A model generated the notes under the pieces. That model searched no databases, had not been told where the DNA came from, and saw nothing but the letters and a program-made list of their open reading frames with translations. Shown piece by piece: positions 25,329-34,968 of a stretch of 64,000 bases of DNA. The first letter of the stretch is position 1. The number at the start of each line of letters is the position of its first letter. Both the position numbers and the translations under genes were made by a program. This stretch comes from Streptomyces sp. CC228A (GTDB taxonomy: Bacteria; Actinomycetota; Actinomycetes; Streptomycetales; Streptomycetaceae): the NCBI RefSeq assembly GCF_021390935.1, contig NZ_JAJPUI010000007.1, positions 405,693 through 469,692 of the forward strand, given 5' to 3'.

Positions 25329-26237
25329 TCAGTCCGCGGGGCCGGACTCCTGCCCCCGCCGCTTCCCGGGGCGCCGGGTGCGGCCGGGTCGGTGCCGCCG
25401 GACTCCGGTCCCGTGGCGGGCGGTTCCGCCGCGGACCCGGACGGGGACGGCCCGGGAGCGGACGGTTCCGGCGTGGACAGCCCGGGGGCGGACGGTTCCG
25501 GCGTGGACGGTCCGGGGGCGGACGGACCCGGCGCGGAGGAAGGCAGGCCGTCCGGCGGGGATCCCGGCCGGTCGGTGGCCCCGGCGACGGGTCCGGGGTG
25601 CCGGGCGGTGAGGCACTGCCGCCCTTGCCGGGCCGCCCGTCCTGGGAGGCGCCGTCCGGTGCGCGGTCGGGCTCCGCGACCCGGCCGGTGCCCGCGCCGC
25701 CGTCCCCCGAACCGTCCGCCGCCGTCCCCCGCCGACGACCGCACCGAACGTCGTGGCCCCCTTCCCTCCGCTGAGGTTCTGACCGGAGACCAGCTCGTAC
25801 GCGGTGATGCCGGTCATGGCCACGGCGAAGACGAGGACCGCGGCGAGGACGGACCGCCGCCGCCCGCGTGCCCCGGTCGCGTACGTGGTGGCGTACGTGG
25901 TGGGGTCGCCGCAGCCCGCGCCGGCGGGCGGGCGGGCGGCGGGTGCGGCGGCGGGCCGGGGCGCACCGGCGGGACGGGCTGTGCGGGTGGTGGCGCCGCG
26001 GACCTTCTCGCCGGTGCGGCTGAAGAGGTGCTGGAGGAGCGGGCCGCCGCACGTGGCGATGACACTGATCACACCCGCGCCCACGACAGTGCCGTAGACG
26101 CCGAGTCGGGAGGCGAGAGTGGCGGCCAGCACGGCCGCGACGGCACTGGCCGCGACCTGGGAACCAGTCAGGTCGAACCGCTTTTCCTCCTTCTCCGTCT
26201 CTTCGCCCCCTTCCGCGCCGTACTCCGGCTTGCCCAC
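25329..26237 (-). pseudogene. Membrane protein adjacent to sepH, C-terminal tail disrupted by several one-base shifts
   Basis: The open frame starts at GTG 26237 behind GAGGAGG and gives an N-terminal membrane part: GSQVAASAVAAVLAATLASR, YGTVVGAGVISVIATCGG, and a later helix SVLAAVLVFAVAMTGITAYE. After TTFGAVVGGG the frame turns Arg-rich and looks out of phase. Restoring one base at each of three G/C runs (near 25726-25730, 25579-25582 and 25353-25357) gives an acidic Pro/Ser/Gly tail with a 10-residue repeat and returns to the same stop at 25329. So the gene is probably a 303-residue protein with a long extracytoplasmic or cytoplasmic low-complexity tail. Function is unknown; it is divergent from sepH. 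Confidence 0.6.
25451..25540 (-). repeat. Three 30-base tandem repeats in a low-complexity tail
   Basis: Three tandem 30-base units begin at 25451, 25481 and 25511; the first two differ at two positions and the third diverges toward its end. In the corrected frame of the gene they encode a ten-residue unit close to APGPSTPEPS. Such repeats commonly change copy number. Confidence 0.7.
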
Positions 26238-26733
26238 CTTCTGATACCTCCTCAGCTCTGACTTACGATCATCCCGTCTTGTTCTGTGAAGGGACTTGTG
26301 CGCCAACCGGATAGTTCCCTTTCGGCCAGTTCTGTGAACGAGGCCACGCTGCGGCGCCACCGGAAACCACGTGGCCACGCCGCCTGACGGAGACTCCGAC
26401 GGCGCGCCGGTCCACTGAGGTGGCCCGAATGGAGTACTGTGGCGAACCCTGGGCATCGGTCTCTTACGGGTGCCCGGGATCAACGGGAGGGGCCGGAAAT
26501 GGCACTCGATCCGGCGGCGCCACGGCAACGCACGGAGGCCTGCCACGTAGCGTGATCGATCAGTTACGCTCTGTGGTGAAACAGGCAACCGTGCCACGCG
26601 GCGCACCAGGGCCCACGCCCGACACGCCGGGCAACTCGGCAAGGTTGTGGCAGGCTGCACCCGGGCAGGCCACACTCGACTAGCGGAAGCAGCGACGCAC
26701 GTGACGTCGGCAGGCACCACCCGGGAGGTCCCC
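26238..26733. promoter_or_regulatory. Divergent promoter region between the membrane protein and sepH
   Basis: The 496-base gap should carry promoters for both divergent genes. TTCTGTGAA occurs at 26282 and again at 26330 (direct copies about 48 bases apart), in a relatively AT-rich stretch. A frame at 26420-26683 has no ribosome site or family likeness and was not called. No RNA gene is seen. Confidence 0.4.
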
Positions 26734-27765
26734 ATGCCCGAACTGCGTGTCGTGGCCGTCTCCAACGACGGCACACGACTGGTGCTGAAGGGTGCGGACA
26801 ACACGGAGTACACGCTTCCGATTGATGAACGGCTCCGCGCCGCCGTCCGTAACGACCGTCCCCGCCTCGGGCAGATCGAGATCGAGGTGGAGAGCCACCT
26901 GCGCCCCCGGGACATCCAGGCGCGGATACGTGCCGGTGCGACCGCCGAGGAGGTCGCCCAGCTCGCGGGCATCCCCGTCGAGCGGGTGCGCCGCTTCGAG
27001 GGCCCCGTGCTCGCGGAGCGCGCCTTCATGGCGGAGCGGGCCCGCAAGACCCCCGTGCGCAGGCCGGGTGAGAACACCGGACCCCAGCTCGGCGAGGCGG
27101 TGCAGGAGCGGCTGCTGCTGCGCGGCGCCGAGAAGGACACCGTCACCTGGGACTCCTGGCGCCGCGACGACGGCACCTGGGAGGTGCTGCTGGTCTACCG
27201 CGTGGCCGGCGAGGTGCATTCGGCGAGCTGGACGTACGACGCGCCGCGGCGCCTCGTGCAGGCCGTGGACGCCGAGGCGCGCGCCCTGATCGGCGAGGCC
27301 GACGACACGGTGTCCGTCCAGGAGCCGAGCGGCCCGTTCGTCCCCCGTATCGCGCGGCTGCCGCGGGAACGGCCCCTGGAGCGGGCGGCAGACCGGCCGG
27401 CGCCCGGCAGCGCCGACGAGGACGCCGAGTCCGAACGCGACTCGCTCACCAGCCTGTTGGAGGCCGTGCCGAGCTTCCGGGGCGACCTCGTCGTGCCCGA
27501 GCGGCCCTCCGCGGACGCGTCGGCCGACGCGGAGGAGGACACGGAGGACGCCGTCGAGGAGCGTCCGGCGTCGGCCGCCTCGGCCGGGGCGGGAGCGGCC
27601 TACGCGGACGTGCTGATGCCCCGCACGGTGAGCGGGCACCGGGACCGGCTGGTCGGTACGACGGACCGTCAGGCGGAGGCGGACGGTGTGCGTCCGGGAC
27701 GGCGCGCGGCAGTGCCGAGCTGGGACGAGATCGTCTTCGGTACCCGGAGGAAGAAGCAGGAGTAG
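26734..27765 (+). CDS. sepH: Septation protein SepH (DUF3071)
   Basis: A 343-residue cell-division protein from ATG 26734 with GGGAGGT upstream. The N-terminal DUF3071 domain is seen from MPELRVVAVSNDGTRLVLKG through RPRDIQARIRAGATAEEVAQ and VERVRRFEGPVLAERAFMAE, the latter a helix-turn-helix-like segment. The rest is acidic and low in complexity, ending with a conserved basic stretch, PSWDEIVFGTRRKKQE. SepH of Streptomyces and mycobacteria stimulates FtsZ assembly; the HTH part and the C-terminus are both needed. The last nine codons and the stop are duplicated directly downstream. A hairpin terminator follows. Confidence 0.92.
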   Translation: MPELRVVAVSNDGTRLVLKGADNTEYTLPIDERLRAAVRNDRPRLGQIEIEVESHLRPRDIQARIRAGATAEEVAQLAGIPVERVRRFEGPVLAERAFMAERARKTPVRRPGENTGPQLGEAVQERLLLRGAEKDTVTWDSWRRDDGTWEVLLVYRVAGEVHSASWTYDAPRRLVQAVDAEARALIGEADDTVSVQEPSGPFVPRIARLPRERPLERAADRPAPGSADEDAESERDSLTSLLEAVPSFRGDLVVPERPSADASADAEEDTEDAVEERPASAASAGAGAAYADVLMPRTVSGHRDRLVGTTDRQAEADGVRPGRRAAVPSWDEIVFGTRRKKQE

Positions 27766-27802
27766 GCGGTCGGTACCCGGAGGAAGAAGCAGGAGTAGGC
27801 GG
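27738..27802 (+). repeat. 33-base tandem duplication across the sepH stop codon
   Basis: The 32-base block beginning CGGTACCCGGAGGAAGAAGC and ending in AGTAGGCGG is present at 27738-27769 and again, identical, at 27771-27802. The period is 33 bases, a multiple of three, so the second copy remains in frame after the stop. It encodes another GTRRKKQE and a second stop. Confidence 0.9.
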
Positions 27803-27843
27803 CGGGAAGGCCGCGCCCGGCCGGGCCGGGGCTTGCCGCCGCC
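27798..27843. terminator. Hairpin between sepH and the convergent membrane-protein gene
   Basis: GGCGGCGGGAAG (27798-27809) pairs with CTTGCCGCCGCC (27832-27843) with one mismatch; the loop itself includes the self-complementary GCCCGGCCGGGC. It follows the sepH duplication and precedes the convergent gene's stop at 27931. Confidence 0.6.
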
Positions 27844-27930
27844 CCACCCGGCACTCCCTCCGCGGAAACACCCGCCTGTCCACCGGCTGGATCCGCCGGC
27901 GCCGCCGTACCGCCTTCAGCAGTCGGAGAT

Positions 27931-29365
27931 CTACGACGCCGACGCGCCCCGGCCCGAGGCCGCCCGCGCCACCGCGGCGCGCTCCCGCTCCACGCGTTCG
28001 ACGAGCCGTTTGACCTCGACCGCGGCGAGAGCGCGGGCGTCGACGAGCGTGGTGGCGCGGAAGGGGATGCTGTAGCGGACGGGCCGGCCGGTGGCACGGG
28101 ACCGGGCCAGCGCGTCGGCCTTCCGTTGCGCGGCGACGGATGTGTAGACGGGGCCCGCAGCCGGTTCGGAGCAGGTGAGCGTGCCCGAGACGGTGCTGCC
28201 GGCGAGCGCGAAGGTGCCGCGGCGACTGGTGCACCGGCCCGCCGGCCGGTCGCCGATGGTGAAGGCCGCGTCCATGACAGCAGTGACCGTGCCGCCGGTG
28301 ATGCGGGCCTTCGCCCGGGTGGTGACCCTGCCCCGGAACTTCTGGGTCGCGGTGCATCCCCCCGGGCCGCACTTCACGTCGCCCGAGCCGTCGAGCTGGA
28401 AGCTGATGCCCTGGTCGGTCGCGTCCTTGAGCTGTTTGGTGTACTCCAGCAGGGTGTCGAACATCGCGTCGACGGCATCTTTGTCGATGACGGTCAGGTC
28501 GAGGCCCTCGGAGGAGTGTCCCGCGAGAGGACCGATGGTCACCTGGGGGATGTCGGTCGGCGTCTCGCCGTCCCGCAGGGCGTCCGCCCTCTCGGACAGG
28601 TCGTACGGCTGCAGGCGCAGGACCCGGTGCGGGGTGCGCTGGGTGATGAGGAGGCGGCCTGCCGAGGTGTCGAGAGCGCGTGCGGGCGTCCCGTTCACGG
28701 TGAGGCCGCGCCGCGCCTCACCGGGCTCCCGTCGTGAGTCGGCCTGCTCGGCCAGCGCCTGGGACAGCAGGGCGGCGAGCCGCGCCGGCGGAGGCCGGTT
28801 GTCGAGGACCTCCTCCAGGATGACGGAGGCTCCGTGACTCCCCACCGTCCAGGCGCCGGGCTTCTCCGCGGCGGGCTTGCCGCCCTCGGTGGGACGGCCG
28901 GGAGCCGGGTCCACCCGCCAGCGCGTGAACTCCCTGCCCCCGACGCGCAGGACGTCCTGGTCGTGGCGCCTGACGCCGGAACCCGTCCGGCCGAACTGGC
29001 TCCCGGAAGCCGTGACGGTGATGTCCCGCTCCGTGATCCCGGCGGTCGCCGTGTCCCGGTAGCGCAACCCGGGCGCCTCCCGCAGGTCGGCGACGGCCTC
29101 CTCGAACGGCTTCAGGTACGTCAGGTCCCGCCGCGCCGTCAGCGCGCCGGGCCCGGTGGAGAGGCCGCCCCAGACCAGCAGTCCCGCCACGAGCGCCAGG
29201 GCCAGGGCCGTGATCGCACTGAGCGCCACTACGCGCCGGCGTCCGCTCGGCAGGCGTAACCGCCGCCCTTCCGGGCGGGGGGCGGGCGCCGGCGGGTGGC
29301 CGGGGGGGAGGCGGAACGATCGGCGCGCCTGGCGGCGGCTGCTGACGGGGACTCGGCTCGGTCAT
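27931..29365 (-). pseudogene. Membrane-anchored protein, frame broken in a C7 tract near the 5' end
   Basis: The best start, ATG 29365 with GAGGGAG upstream, opens a Pro-rich leader (MTEPSPRQQPPPGAPIVPPP). At a run of seven C (29302-29308 on the plus strand, read as G) the frame fails; the next frame continues with PEGRRLRLPSGRRRV and then VALSAITALALALVAGLLVW, an N-terminal membrane anchor, and an extracellular domain of about 400 residues. Landmarks are LREAPGLRYRDTATAGITER, DQGISFQLDGSGDVKCGPGG and TFALAGSTVSGTLTCSEP, with Cys pairs likely to form disulfides. With one C fewer the protein is about 477 residues. If unbroken, a GTG at 29229 would give 432 residues. No family is recognised. 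Confidence 0.65.
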
Positions 29366-29583
29366 GGCATCTCCCTCGGCTGGTCGACCCGGCGCCGAGC
29401 AACCGCGCGCGGGCAGTCGCGCTCGCGGGCAGTCGGGTTCGGGCCGGGCGCGGAGTCCAGTGTGAGGGCCGCGGCCGAGGAATTGGAGTACTTTCTAGAA
29501 AAGATTTCCATACAGATGATCTAGGCTGGTCCCGGTCAGGTCCAGGGGGACCCGACACGCCCGGACCGAGGAAGCCTCTGGCG
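29366..29583. promoter_or_regulatory. Divergent promoter region with palindrome TTTCTAGAAA
   Basis: The gap between the membrane-protein gene and the TetR gene contains an unusually AT-rich block at 29482-29524, with the perfect ten-base palindrome TTTCTAGAAA at 29492-29501 and a further CTAG at 29520. It lies 60-90 bases upstream of the TetR start, where TetR-family regulators usually bind. It is a fair candidate operator for both divergent genes. Confidence 0.5.
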
Positions 29584-30177
29584 ATGAGCCCCAAGCAGCA
29601 GCGTGGCGCGGCCACGATCGATCAGGTGCTGGATGCGGCGATGCGCATCTACACCTCGGCCGGCGAAGACGGTCTGACCCTCGCAAACATCACCAGGGCC
29701 AGCGGGGTCAGCTCAGGGAGCATCTACCACCACTTCGGCAGTCTCGACGGTGTGATCGGCGCCCTCGCGCTGCGTCTGGTGGACCGCCTCCTGGTCGAGC
29801 TCGCCGCCGCGGTGACGCAGGCGACCGACGCCCGCACAGGCGTCGAGGCCGTGGTCACCGCCTATCTGGACTTCGTGCGAGGGCATCCGGAGGAGGCCCG
29901 CCTCATGCACTCCGTGGCCGCCGACCGCGAGGGGATGACGCACGGGGACCGGATCCGCGCCTCCCAGGAGGCCCGGCTGACGCCCATCGCCCTCTGGATC
30001 CGCGCGCACCAGGAAACCGGTGAACTCGCCGAGCTGCCCGCCCCCATGATCGAGTCCCTCGTCATGGGCCCGGTCGTGGGCGCCGTGCGCCGCTGGCTCA
30101 CCCTGGGCGACATCGACCTGGAGGAGGCCGCCCGCGTCCTGCCGGAACACATCTGGCGCTCCGTCAGCCGGAGTTAG
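29584..30177 (+). CDS. TetR/AcrR-family transcriptional regulator
   Basis: The 197-residue protein starts at ATG 29584. The N-terminal HTH is complete: TIDQVLDAAMRIYTSAGEDG, then LTLANITRASGVSSGSIYHHFGS, a typical TetR recognition helix. The rest forms the all-helical ligand domain, with no known ligand signature. It is divergent from the membrane-anchored protein gene, which it most likely regulates together with itself through the AT-rich intergenic block. Confidence 0.9.
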   Translation: MSPKQQRGAATIDQVLDAAMRIYTSAGEDGLTLANITRASGVSSGSIYHHFGSLDGVIGALALRLVDRLLVELAAAVTQATDARTGVEAVVTAYLDFVRGHPEEARLMHSVAADREGMTHGDRIRASQEARLTPIALWIRAHQETGELAELPAPMIESLVMGPVVGAVRRWLTLGDIDLEEAARVLPEHIWRSVSRS

Positions 30178-30430
30178 GCTGCGGCCCGGCCCGATCCGTC
30201 CCGCCCACTCGGGACCAGGCGGCCTGCCCGGCCCTACGGGGCGCCGTGCCCGTCGAGGAAGCGGAGCAGCACCGCCGCCTCCCGGTACCGTGCCGGGCTG
30301 CCGCCGCGGCACGACGGCGGGCGCGCAGCGGGAGCAGGGGCGGGGGGCGGAGGCGGGGGGCGGAGGCAGGGCGATCACCTGCCCTGGGCGCCGCCCTCGG
30401 TCCGCGGCACGCCGGAATCGGGGGGCAGAC

Positions 30431-31297
30431 TCAGCCGGGCTCGGGCCCGGTGGCCACCGGGCGGGCGGGGTCCTGGCACCACTCGGACCAGGAGCCCGCG
30501 TAGAGGGCCGCCGTGATCCCCGCGACCTCCAGGGCCAGCACCTCGTGGGCGCCCGAGACCCCGGACCCGCAGTAGACGCCGACCCGCGGGGCGTCCAGCG
30601 CGCCCAGTTCCTTGAAGCGCCGCACCAGCGCCTCCCGTGCCAGGAAGCGCCCGTCCGGGCCGACGTTCCGGGTGGTCGGGGCCGACACCGCCCCCGGGAT
30701 GTGCCCGGCCACCGGGTCGATGGGCTCGACCTCGCCCCGGTACCGCTCCTCCGCCCGCGCGTCCAGCAGCAGTCCGGACCTCGCCACCTCGGCGGCACCC
30801 ACCGCGTCCAGCAGCGGCAGCGCTCCCGGAGCCGGCCGGAAGTCGCCCGGCACGGGCTGCGGGACGTCCGTCGACAGCGGGCCGCGCCACGCCGCCAGGC
30901 CGCCGTCCAGGACGCGGACGTCCCGGTGGCCGGTCCAGCGCAGCAGCCACCAGGCCCGCGCCGAGGCCCAGCCCTGCCCGCCGTCGTACGCGACCACCGG
31001 CGAGTCCGCCGAGACCCCGGCCGCGCGCATCGCCGCACCGAAGGCCTCCGGGTCCGGCAGCGGATGGCGGCCGCCGGCTCCCGGCGGGCCGGCCAGGACC
31101 TCGTCGAGGTCCACGTACACGGCACCCGGAAGGTGCCCCGCCTCGTACGCGGGGCGTCCGGGCGGGCCGCCCAGCTCGTAGCGGACGTCCAAAAGGACGG
31201 GCGGCCTGGCCCCGGCCGTGCCGAGTTCGGCCGCCAGGTCCTCCGGCGGCACCAGGGGGTGCGGGCGGCCTGCGGTGGGGTGCGCGTTGGCGTTCAT
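30431..31297 (-). CDS. Two-domain rhodanese sulfurtransferase (SseA type)
   Basis: A 288-residue enzyme from ATG 31297. The N-terminal inactive rhodanese domain begins PLVPPEDLAAELGTAGARPP, and includes PVVAYDGGQGWASARAWWLL where the active Cys is replaced by Asp. The C-terminal domain has the catalytic loop VYCGSGVSGAHEVLALE; the Cys takes sulfur from thiosulfate or 3-mercaptopyruvate. The CGSGVSGA loop favours the mercaptopyruvate type. It is divergent from the VOC gene with about 230 bases between them. Confidence 0.9.
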   Translation of the reverse strand: MNANAHPTAGRPHPLVPPEDLAAELGTAGARPPVLLDVRYELGGPPGRPAYEAGHLPGAVYVDLDEVLAGPPGAGGRHPLPDPEAFGAAMRAAGVSADSPVVAYDGGQGWASARAWWLLRWTGHRDVRVLDGGLAAWRGPLSTDVPQPVPGDFRPAPGALPLLDAVGAAEVARSGLLLDARAEERYRGEVEPIDPVAGHIPGAVSAPTTRNVGPDGRFLAREALVRRFKELGALDAPRVGVYCGSGVSGAHEVLALEVAGITAALYAGSWSEWCQDPARPVATGPEPG

Positions 31298-31523
31298 GCC
31301 GCCATCCTCGCGCAGAGTCCGGGCGCGTCGGGACCCCGCGGGAAGGATGGTCCACGAGAATTCGGGCATCCTCCTGCCGGATCGCGCCAATCCGCGGCGC
31401 GACCGGGGCGCACCGTGCGACCTGCGGTGCGAGCATCTGACGGGGCGTGGAACGGCCGCCACCACGGCGTTTCCCCCCGGTCCCCCCGTACGGCCACGAC
31501 GATGGTCCGAGGAGAGTGTGACG

Positions 31524-32297
31524 ATGACCGAGGCGACTCGGCGCAGTCCGGGCACCCCCTGCTGGGTGAGTTTGATGGTGCACGGCCTTGACGCGACGAA
31601 GGAGTTCTACGGGGAGCTGTTCGGCTGGGACTTCGCGCCCGGGCCGCAGCAGCTCGGCCCGTACGTGCGCGGTCTGCTCGACGGCCGGGAGGTGGCCGGC
31701 ATCCGTCAGCTCCCAGCCGACCGCGACCTGCCGATCGCCTGGACCCCGTACCTGGCGTCGGACGACGCCGACGAGACCGCCGAATCGATCCACTGCAGCG
31801 GCGGCACGGTCGCCGTGGGGCCGCTCGACGCGGGCGAGGCGGGGCGCATCGTGATCTGCTCCGACCCGACCGGCGGGGTGTTCGGGGTATGGCAGGCCGC
31901 CGCGCGCCCGGACGCGCCCCCCGCGGGCACGCCCGGCACGCCGGTGTGGAACGAGCTGCTCACCCACGAGACGGAGTCGGTCGCGAAGTTCTACGGGACC
32001 GTCTTCGGATACGACCTGGAACGGGCCGAGCCCGGCGGGCGCGACCTGGTGACGCTGCGGGCGGGCGGACGGCCGGTGGCCTCCCTCCACGGGCTCGGCT
32101 CCGCCCTGCCCCGCGACCGGGGCGCGCACTGGATGACCTGGTTCGAGGTCGCCGACCCCGACGCTTCGGCGGCGACGGTGGAGGCGCTGGGCGGCCGGGT
32201 GCTGGAACCGCCGCACGCGGACCCGGCGGGGCGGCGGGCGACGGTGGCGGACCCGGAGGGCGCGGTCTTCACGATCGTACGGTCGGCCGGGCGCTGA
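31524..32297 (+). CDS. VOC-family (glyoxalase-fold) two-domain protein
   Basis: A 257-residue protein from ATG 31524 with GGAGAG upstream. It contains two VOC modules: residues about 10-125 (PCWVSLMVHGLDATKEFYGE to GVFGVWQAA) and about 135-255 (PVWNELLTHETESVAKFYGT to VFTIVRSAGR). Such proteins resemble Streptomyces antibiotic-linked or hydroxylase-type VOC proteins; the metal ligands of true glyoxalases are not clear. Substrate is unknown. A long gap without genes follows. Confidence 0.88.
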   Translation: MTEATRRSPGTPCWVSLMVHGLDATKEFYGELFGWDFAPGPQQLGPYVRGLLDGREVAGIRQLPADRDLPIAWTPYLASDDADETAESIHCSGGTVAVGPLDAGEAGRIVICSDPTGGVFGVWQAAARPDAPPAGTPGTPVWNELLTHETESVAKFYGTVFGYDLERAEPGGRDLVTLRAGGRPVASLHGLGSALPRDRGAHWMTWFEVADPDASAATVEALGGRVLEPPHADPAGRRATVADPEGAVFTIVRSAGR

Positions 32298-33478
32298 CCC
32301 GCTGACCGCTGACCGCTGACCCACGGCCCCGGCGGTCGCGGGCCGCGAGAGCGGCACGTGCGCACCGGTGGCACAGGGGAGCCCCGCTCGGGCCTCCCCG
32401 GCTTCCCGGGAGCCGCAGCGGCTCCGCCTCAGGCCGTCGCAGACGGCCCAGGCCCGTCCGGGCGCTCGGGGCCACCCGGGTCCCGGCCCCGCCGACGGGA
32501 ACCCACCGGCCACCGCCCACGAGCGACTGTGCAGCGGCCGCCGACCGCGGTCGCATCGACCGGCCGACCCGGCCGACCCGGCCGCCACCGGGCGCGGGCC
32601 GCCGCAGCGCGCCGCCGCCGTCCGCGATCCGGGCGTCAGTCGCTGCCACGGGGCCCCGGGTCGGCGTGCTGCCGTCAGACCGTCTGTCGGCCGGCCCTTC
32701 CGCCGACCGACCGCATCCGCCGAGCTGACTGACGGTCTGACGGTCTGACGGCTTACCGGTGCGTCGTCCTTCGAGTCATACGCCCTTCTGCCCGCGGGCG
32801 GGGCGCAGCCCCCTGTACCGCCGGCCCCCGCCCGCGGGCACAGGGACCGCTGCGGCCGGTACCTCCGCGCCGTCGCGCCGTCGTGAGCGTGTCCCCGTCT
32901 GGCGCGCGCGTAGGACCGTGCGGTCACCGGGCCGTCGTGCAGGCGGGTGCCGCCGCCTCCGTGCGGGACACGCCGTCCTGCACGCGCGCGTGCCGCCGCG
33001 TGCCTGCCCGGCGCCAGGTGTCCCGCCCGCTGCTGCGCACGCCCGCGTACCCCGCCTGAGTCGCGCCCGCCCCCGTGCGCCCGCACGCCCGCGCCCCGAC
33101 GTGCTGTTCGCCTGCGTGCCGCGTGTCGTTGTGACGGGGGCCGAGCGGACTGGTATTCGGGTGCGCGAGCGAGCGGTCAACTGCTGGCATATGCAGCCCG
33201 ACACCCGATCACGATCGGTCGCGAATGAGTCCAGCTCGGTCAAGGGCTGGATCTCGTTCTGAGGCGGTCACGCGGCGTACGCGAACTGTCTATGCTCCGT
33301 CGTGCGTTGCGCTGCTCTCACAGCGAGTAACCAGCCGCTGTGGGGTGCCCGGGCGGGGCCCGGGCTCATCGGGTGCTGCCACCGGAACACGCGTGCCCGG
33401 CCGGGTGAGGCCCGGGCCGCCCCTGTCGGCGTACCGCAGCACTCAGCCCTTTGATCGCAGACTGTTTGGGGACCCTCG
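32298..33478. other. Long gene-free region before the conservon
   Basis: In 1,181 bases I see no supported gene. The left part has short iterations of CCGCTGAC (32293-32320) and of GACCCGGCC (32560-32590). Around 32676-32752 the words CAGACCGTCTG and GACGGTCTGAC form several overlapping inverted repeats that could act as terminators. The right part (33130-33478) is less GC-rich, for example CTGGCATATGCAGCC and GATCACGATCGGTCGCGAATG, and should hold the cvnA promoter. Confidence 0.4.
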
Positions 33479-34966
33479 ATGGTTGGTGCAGATTCACCTG
33501 CTGGAGCCCTGCCCCGCGCAGGGGCTCCGGCATGGCTCATCCCCCCTGGCGTCCTGGCCGTGGCCTGCGGCATAGCGCTGTTCCTGGTCCCCGCCGAGAT
33601 ACGCCCGACGGTGGCCTGGTGCGGCCTCGCCGCGACCGCGCTGGCAGCCGCGGCCTCGGCGGTGGCCACGCGCAGGGAGCGCGCGGCGGAGGCGACCCGC
33701 CACACCCGCGGCAAGGCGGCCCTGGAGCAGCACCACGCCCGGCGCGAGGCCGCACTGCACAAGCGGCTGGCGGACCAGCACGCCGCCGTGCTGTGGCTGG
33801 CCGAGGACATGCTGCCCGTGGCGCTCAAGCGGCTGCGGAAGAACACGCCCGCGTCGGAGATCGTGCTCGCCACCGACTTCGGCGACCACCTCGACCCGCA
33901 GTTCGCGGGGGCGCTCAGGACCGCGCTGCGCAGGCTGCTGGAAGCCGCGGAGATGGAGGAGCTGACCAGGGACTCCTCGCAGCGGGCCCTGGTGGCGATC
34001 GCCCGCCGGGTGCAGGCGATCGTGCACCAGCTCGGCAAGGACCTGCACGACATGCAGATGGTGCACGGCACCGATGTCGTGCTCGCGGAGAGCCTGCAGA
34101 GCGTGGACCACCGCAACGCGCTGGTCGGCCGCCTCGCCGCGAGCATCGCGGTGCTGGGCGACTCCCGGCCCGGGCGCCAGTGGCAGAAGCCGATCGCGCT
34201 CTACGACGTCATCCGCGGCGGCATGTCCCGCATCGTGGACTTCCCCCGCGTGCAGCTCCAGTCGGTCGTCGAGGTGGGCGTGCTCGGCCGCGGTGCGGAG
34301 CCGCTGATGCACCTCCTCGCCGAACTGCTCGACAACGCCACCACGTTCTCGCCGCCCTCGTCCCCCGTGCTGGTGAGCGCGAGCGAGGTCCCCACCGGTG
34401 TCGCGATCGAGATCGAGGACCGCGGGGTCGGGCTGACCGAGGAGGTCCGCGAGCGCATCGAGCGGATCATGGCGGACGCGCTGGACGGCCGGCTGGACCT
34501 GTCCAAGCTGGGCGAGACGACGCAGCTGGGCATGCCGGTGATCAGCCGCCTGGCCCGGGACAACAACCTCGTCGTCGACCTGCGCAGGTCGGCGTACGGA
34601 GGCGTACGGGCCGTCGTGCTCGTGCCCCGGGACATCCTCACCACGGTCCCCGCCTACTTCCGGCGCTGGGAGCGCATGGCGAAGTACCGCTTCCCGCCCG
34701 GCGCCGCGGCGGCGACGGCGACGGCCACCGACGGCGTCCCGGACTCCGCCGAGGGCCTGCAGACCTCCAGCGGACTGCCGCAGCGGCGGCGCCACACGCC
34801 CGTCCAGACACCGATCGTCTGCACCTCCCCCACTCCCCCCGCCCCGTCGAAGAAGTCCGGCCCGCGCCGGCCGCCGGGCCTGATGTGGGAGGCGTTCAAG
34901 GGCGTGACCTCGTACGACGAAGACCTCGACAGCCACATCAGCGAGCCATCAGACAAGGGTGAGTAA
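33479..34966 (+). CDS. cvnA: Conservon protein CvnA, sensor-kinase-like
   Basis: This is the membrane sensor of a conservon, 495 residues from ATG 33479. Two hydrophobic segments near the N-terminus (WLIPPGVLAVACGIALFLV and WCGLAATALAAAASAVA) anchor it. A helical region follows (EQHHARREAALHKRLADQHA), then a dimerisation part and a histidine-kinase-like ATPase with ELLDNATTFSPPSSPV, EIEDRGVGLTEE and a late GMPVISRLARDN. There is no clear phospho-accepting H-box; conservon A proteins are thought to regulate CvnB-D rather than a response regulator. The C-terminal tail is low in complexity. It is followed two bases later by cvnB. Confidence 0.9.
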   Translation: MVGADSPAGALPRAGAPAWLIPPGVLAVACGIALFLVPAEIRPTVAWCGLAATALAAAASAVATRRERAAEATRHTRGKAALEQHHARREAALHKRLADQHAAVLWLAEDMLPVALKRLRKNTPASEIVLATDFGDHLDPQFAGALRTALRRLLEAAEMEELTRDSSQRALVAIARRVQAIVHQLGKDLHDMQMVHGTDVVLAESLQSVDHRNALVGRLAASIAVLGDSRPGRQWQKPIALYDVIRGGMSRIVDFPRVQLQSVVEVGVLGRGAEPLMHLLAELLDNATTFSPPSSPVLVSASEVPTGVAIEIEDRGVGLTEEVRERIERIMADALDGRLDLSKLGETTQLGMPVISRLARDNNLVVDLRRSAYGGVRAVVLVPRDILTTVPAYFRRWERMAKYRFPPGAAAATATATDGVPDSAEGLQTSSGLPQRRRHTPVQTPIVCTSPTPPAPSKKSGPRRPPGLMWEAFKGVTSYDEDLDSHISEPSDKGE

Positions 34967-34968
34967 CC

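Noticed and set aside
26420..26683. An 87-codon frame before sepH
   Set aside because: No ribosome site, no family likeness, and it lies in the expected promoter region.
30375..33086. A 903-codon minus-strand frame running across the VOC gene and the gap after it
   Set aside because: Arg/Pro/Gly-rich sequence typical of a wrong frame in high-GC DNA; the VOC and rhodanese genes explain the coding signal.
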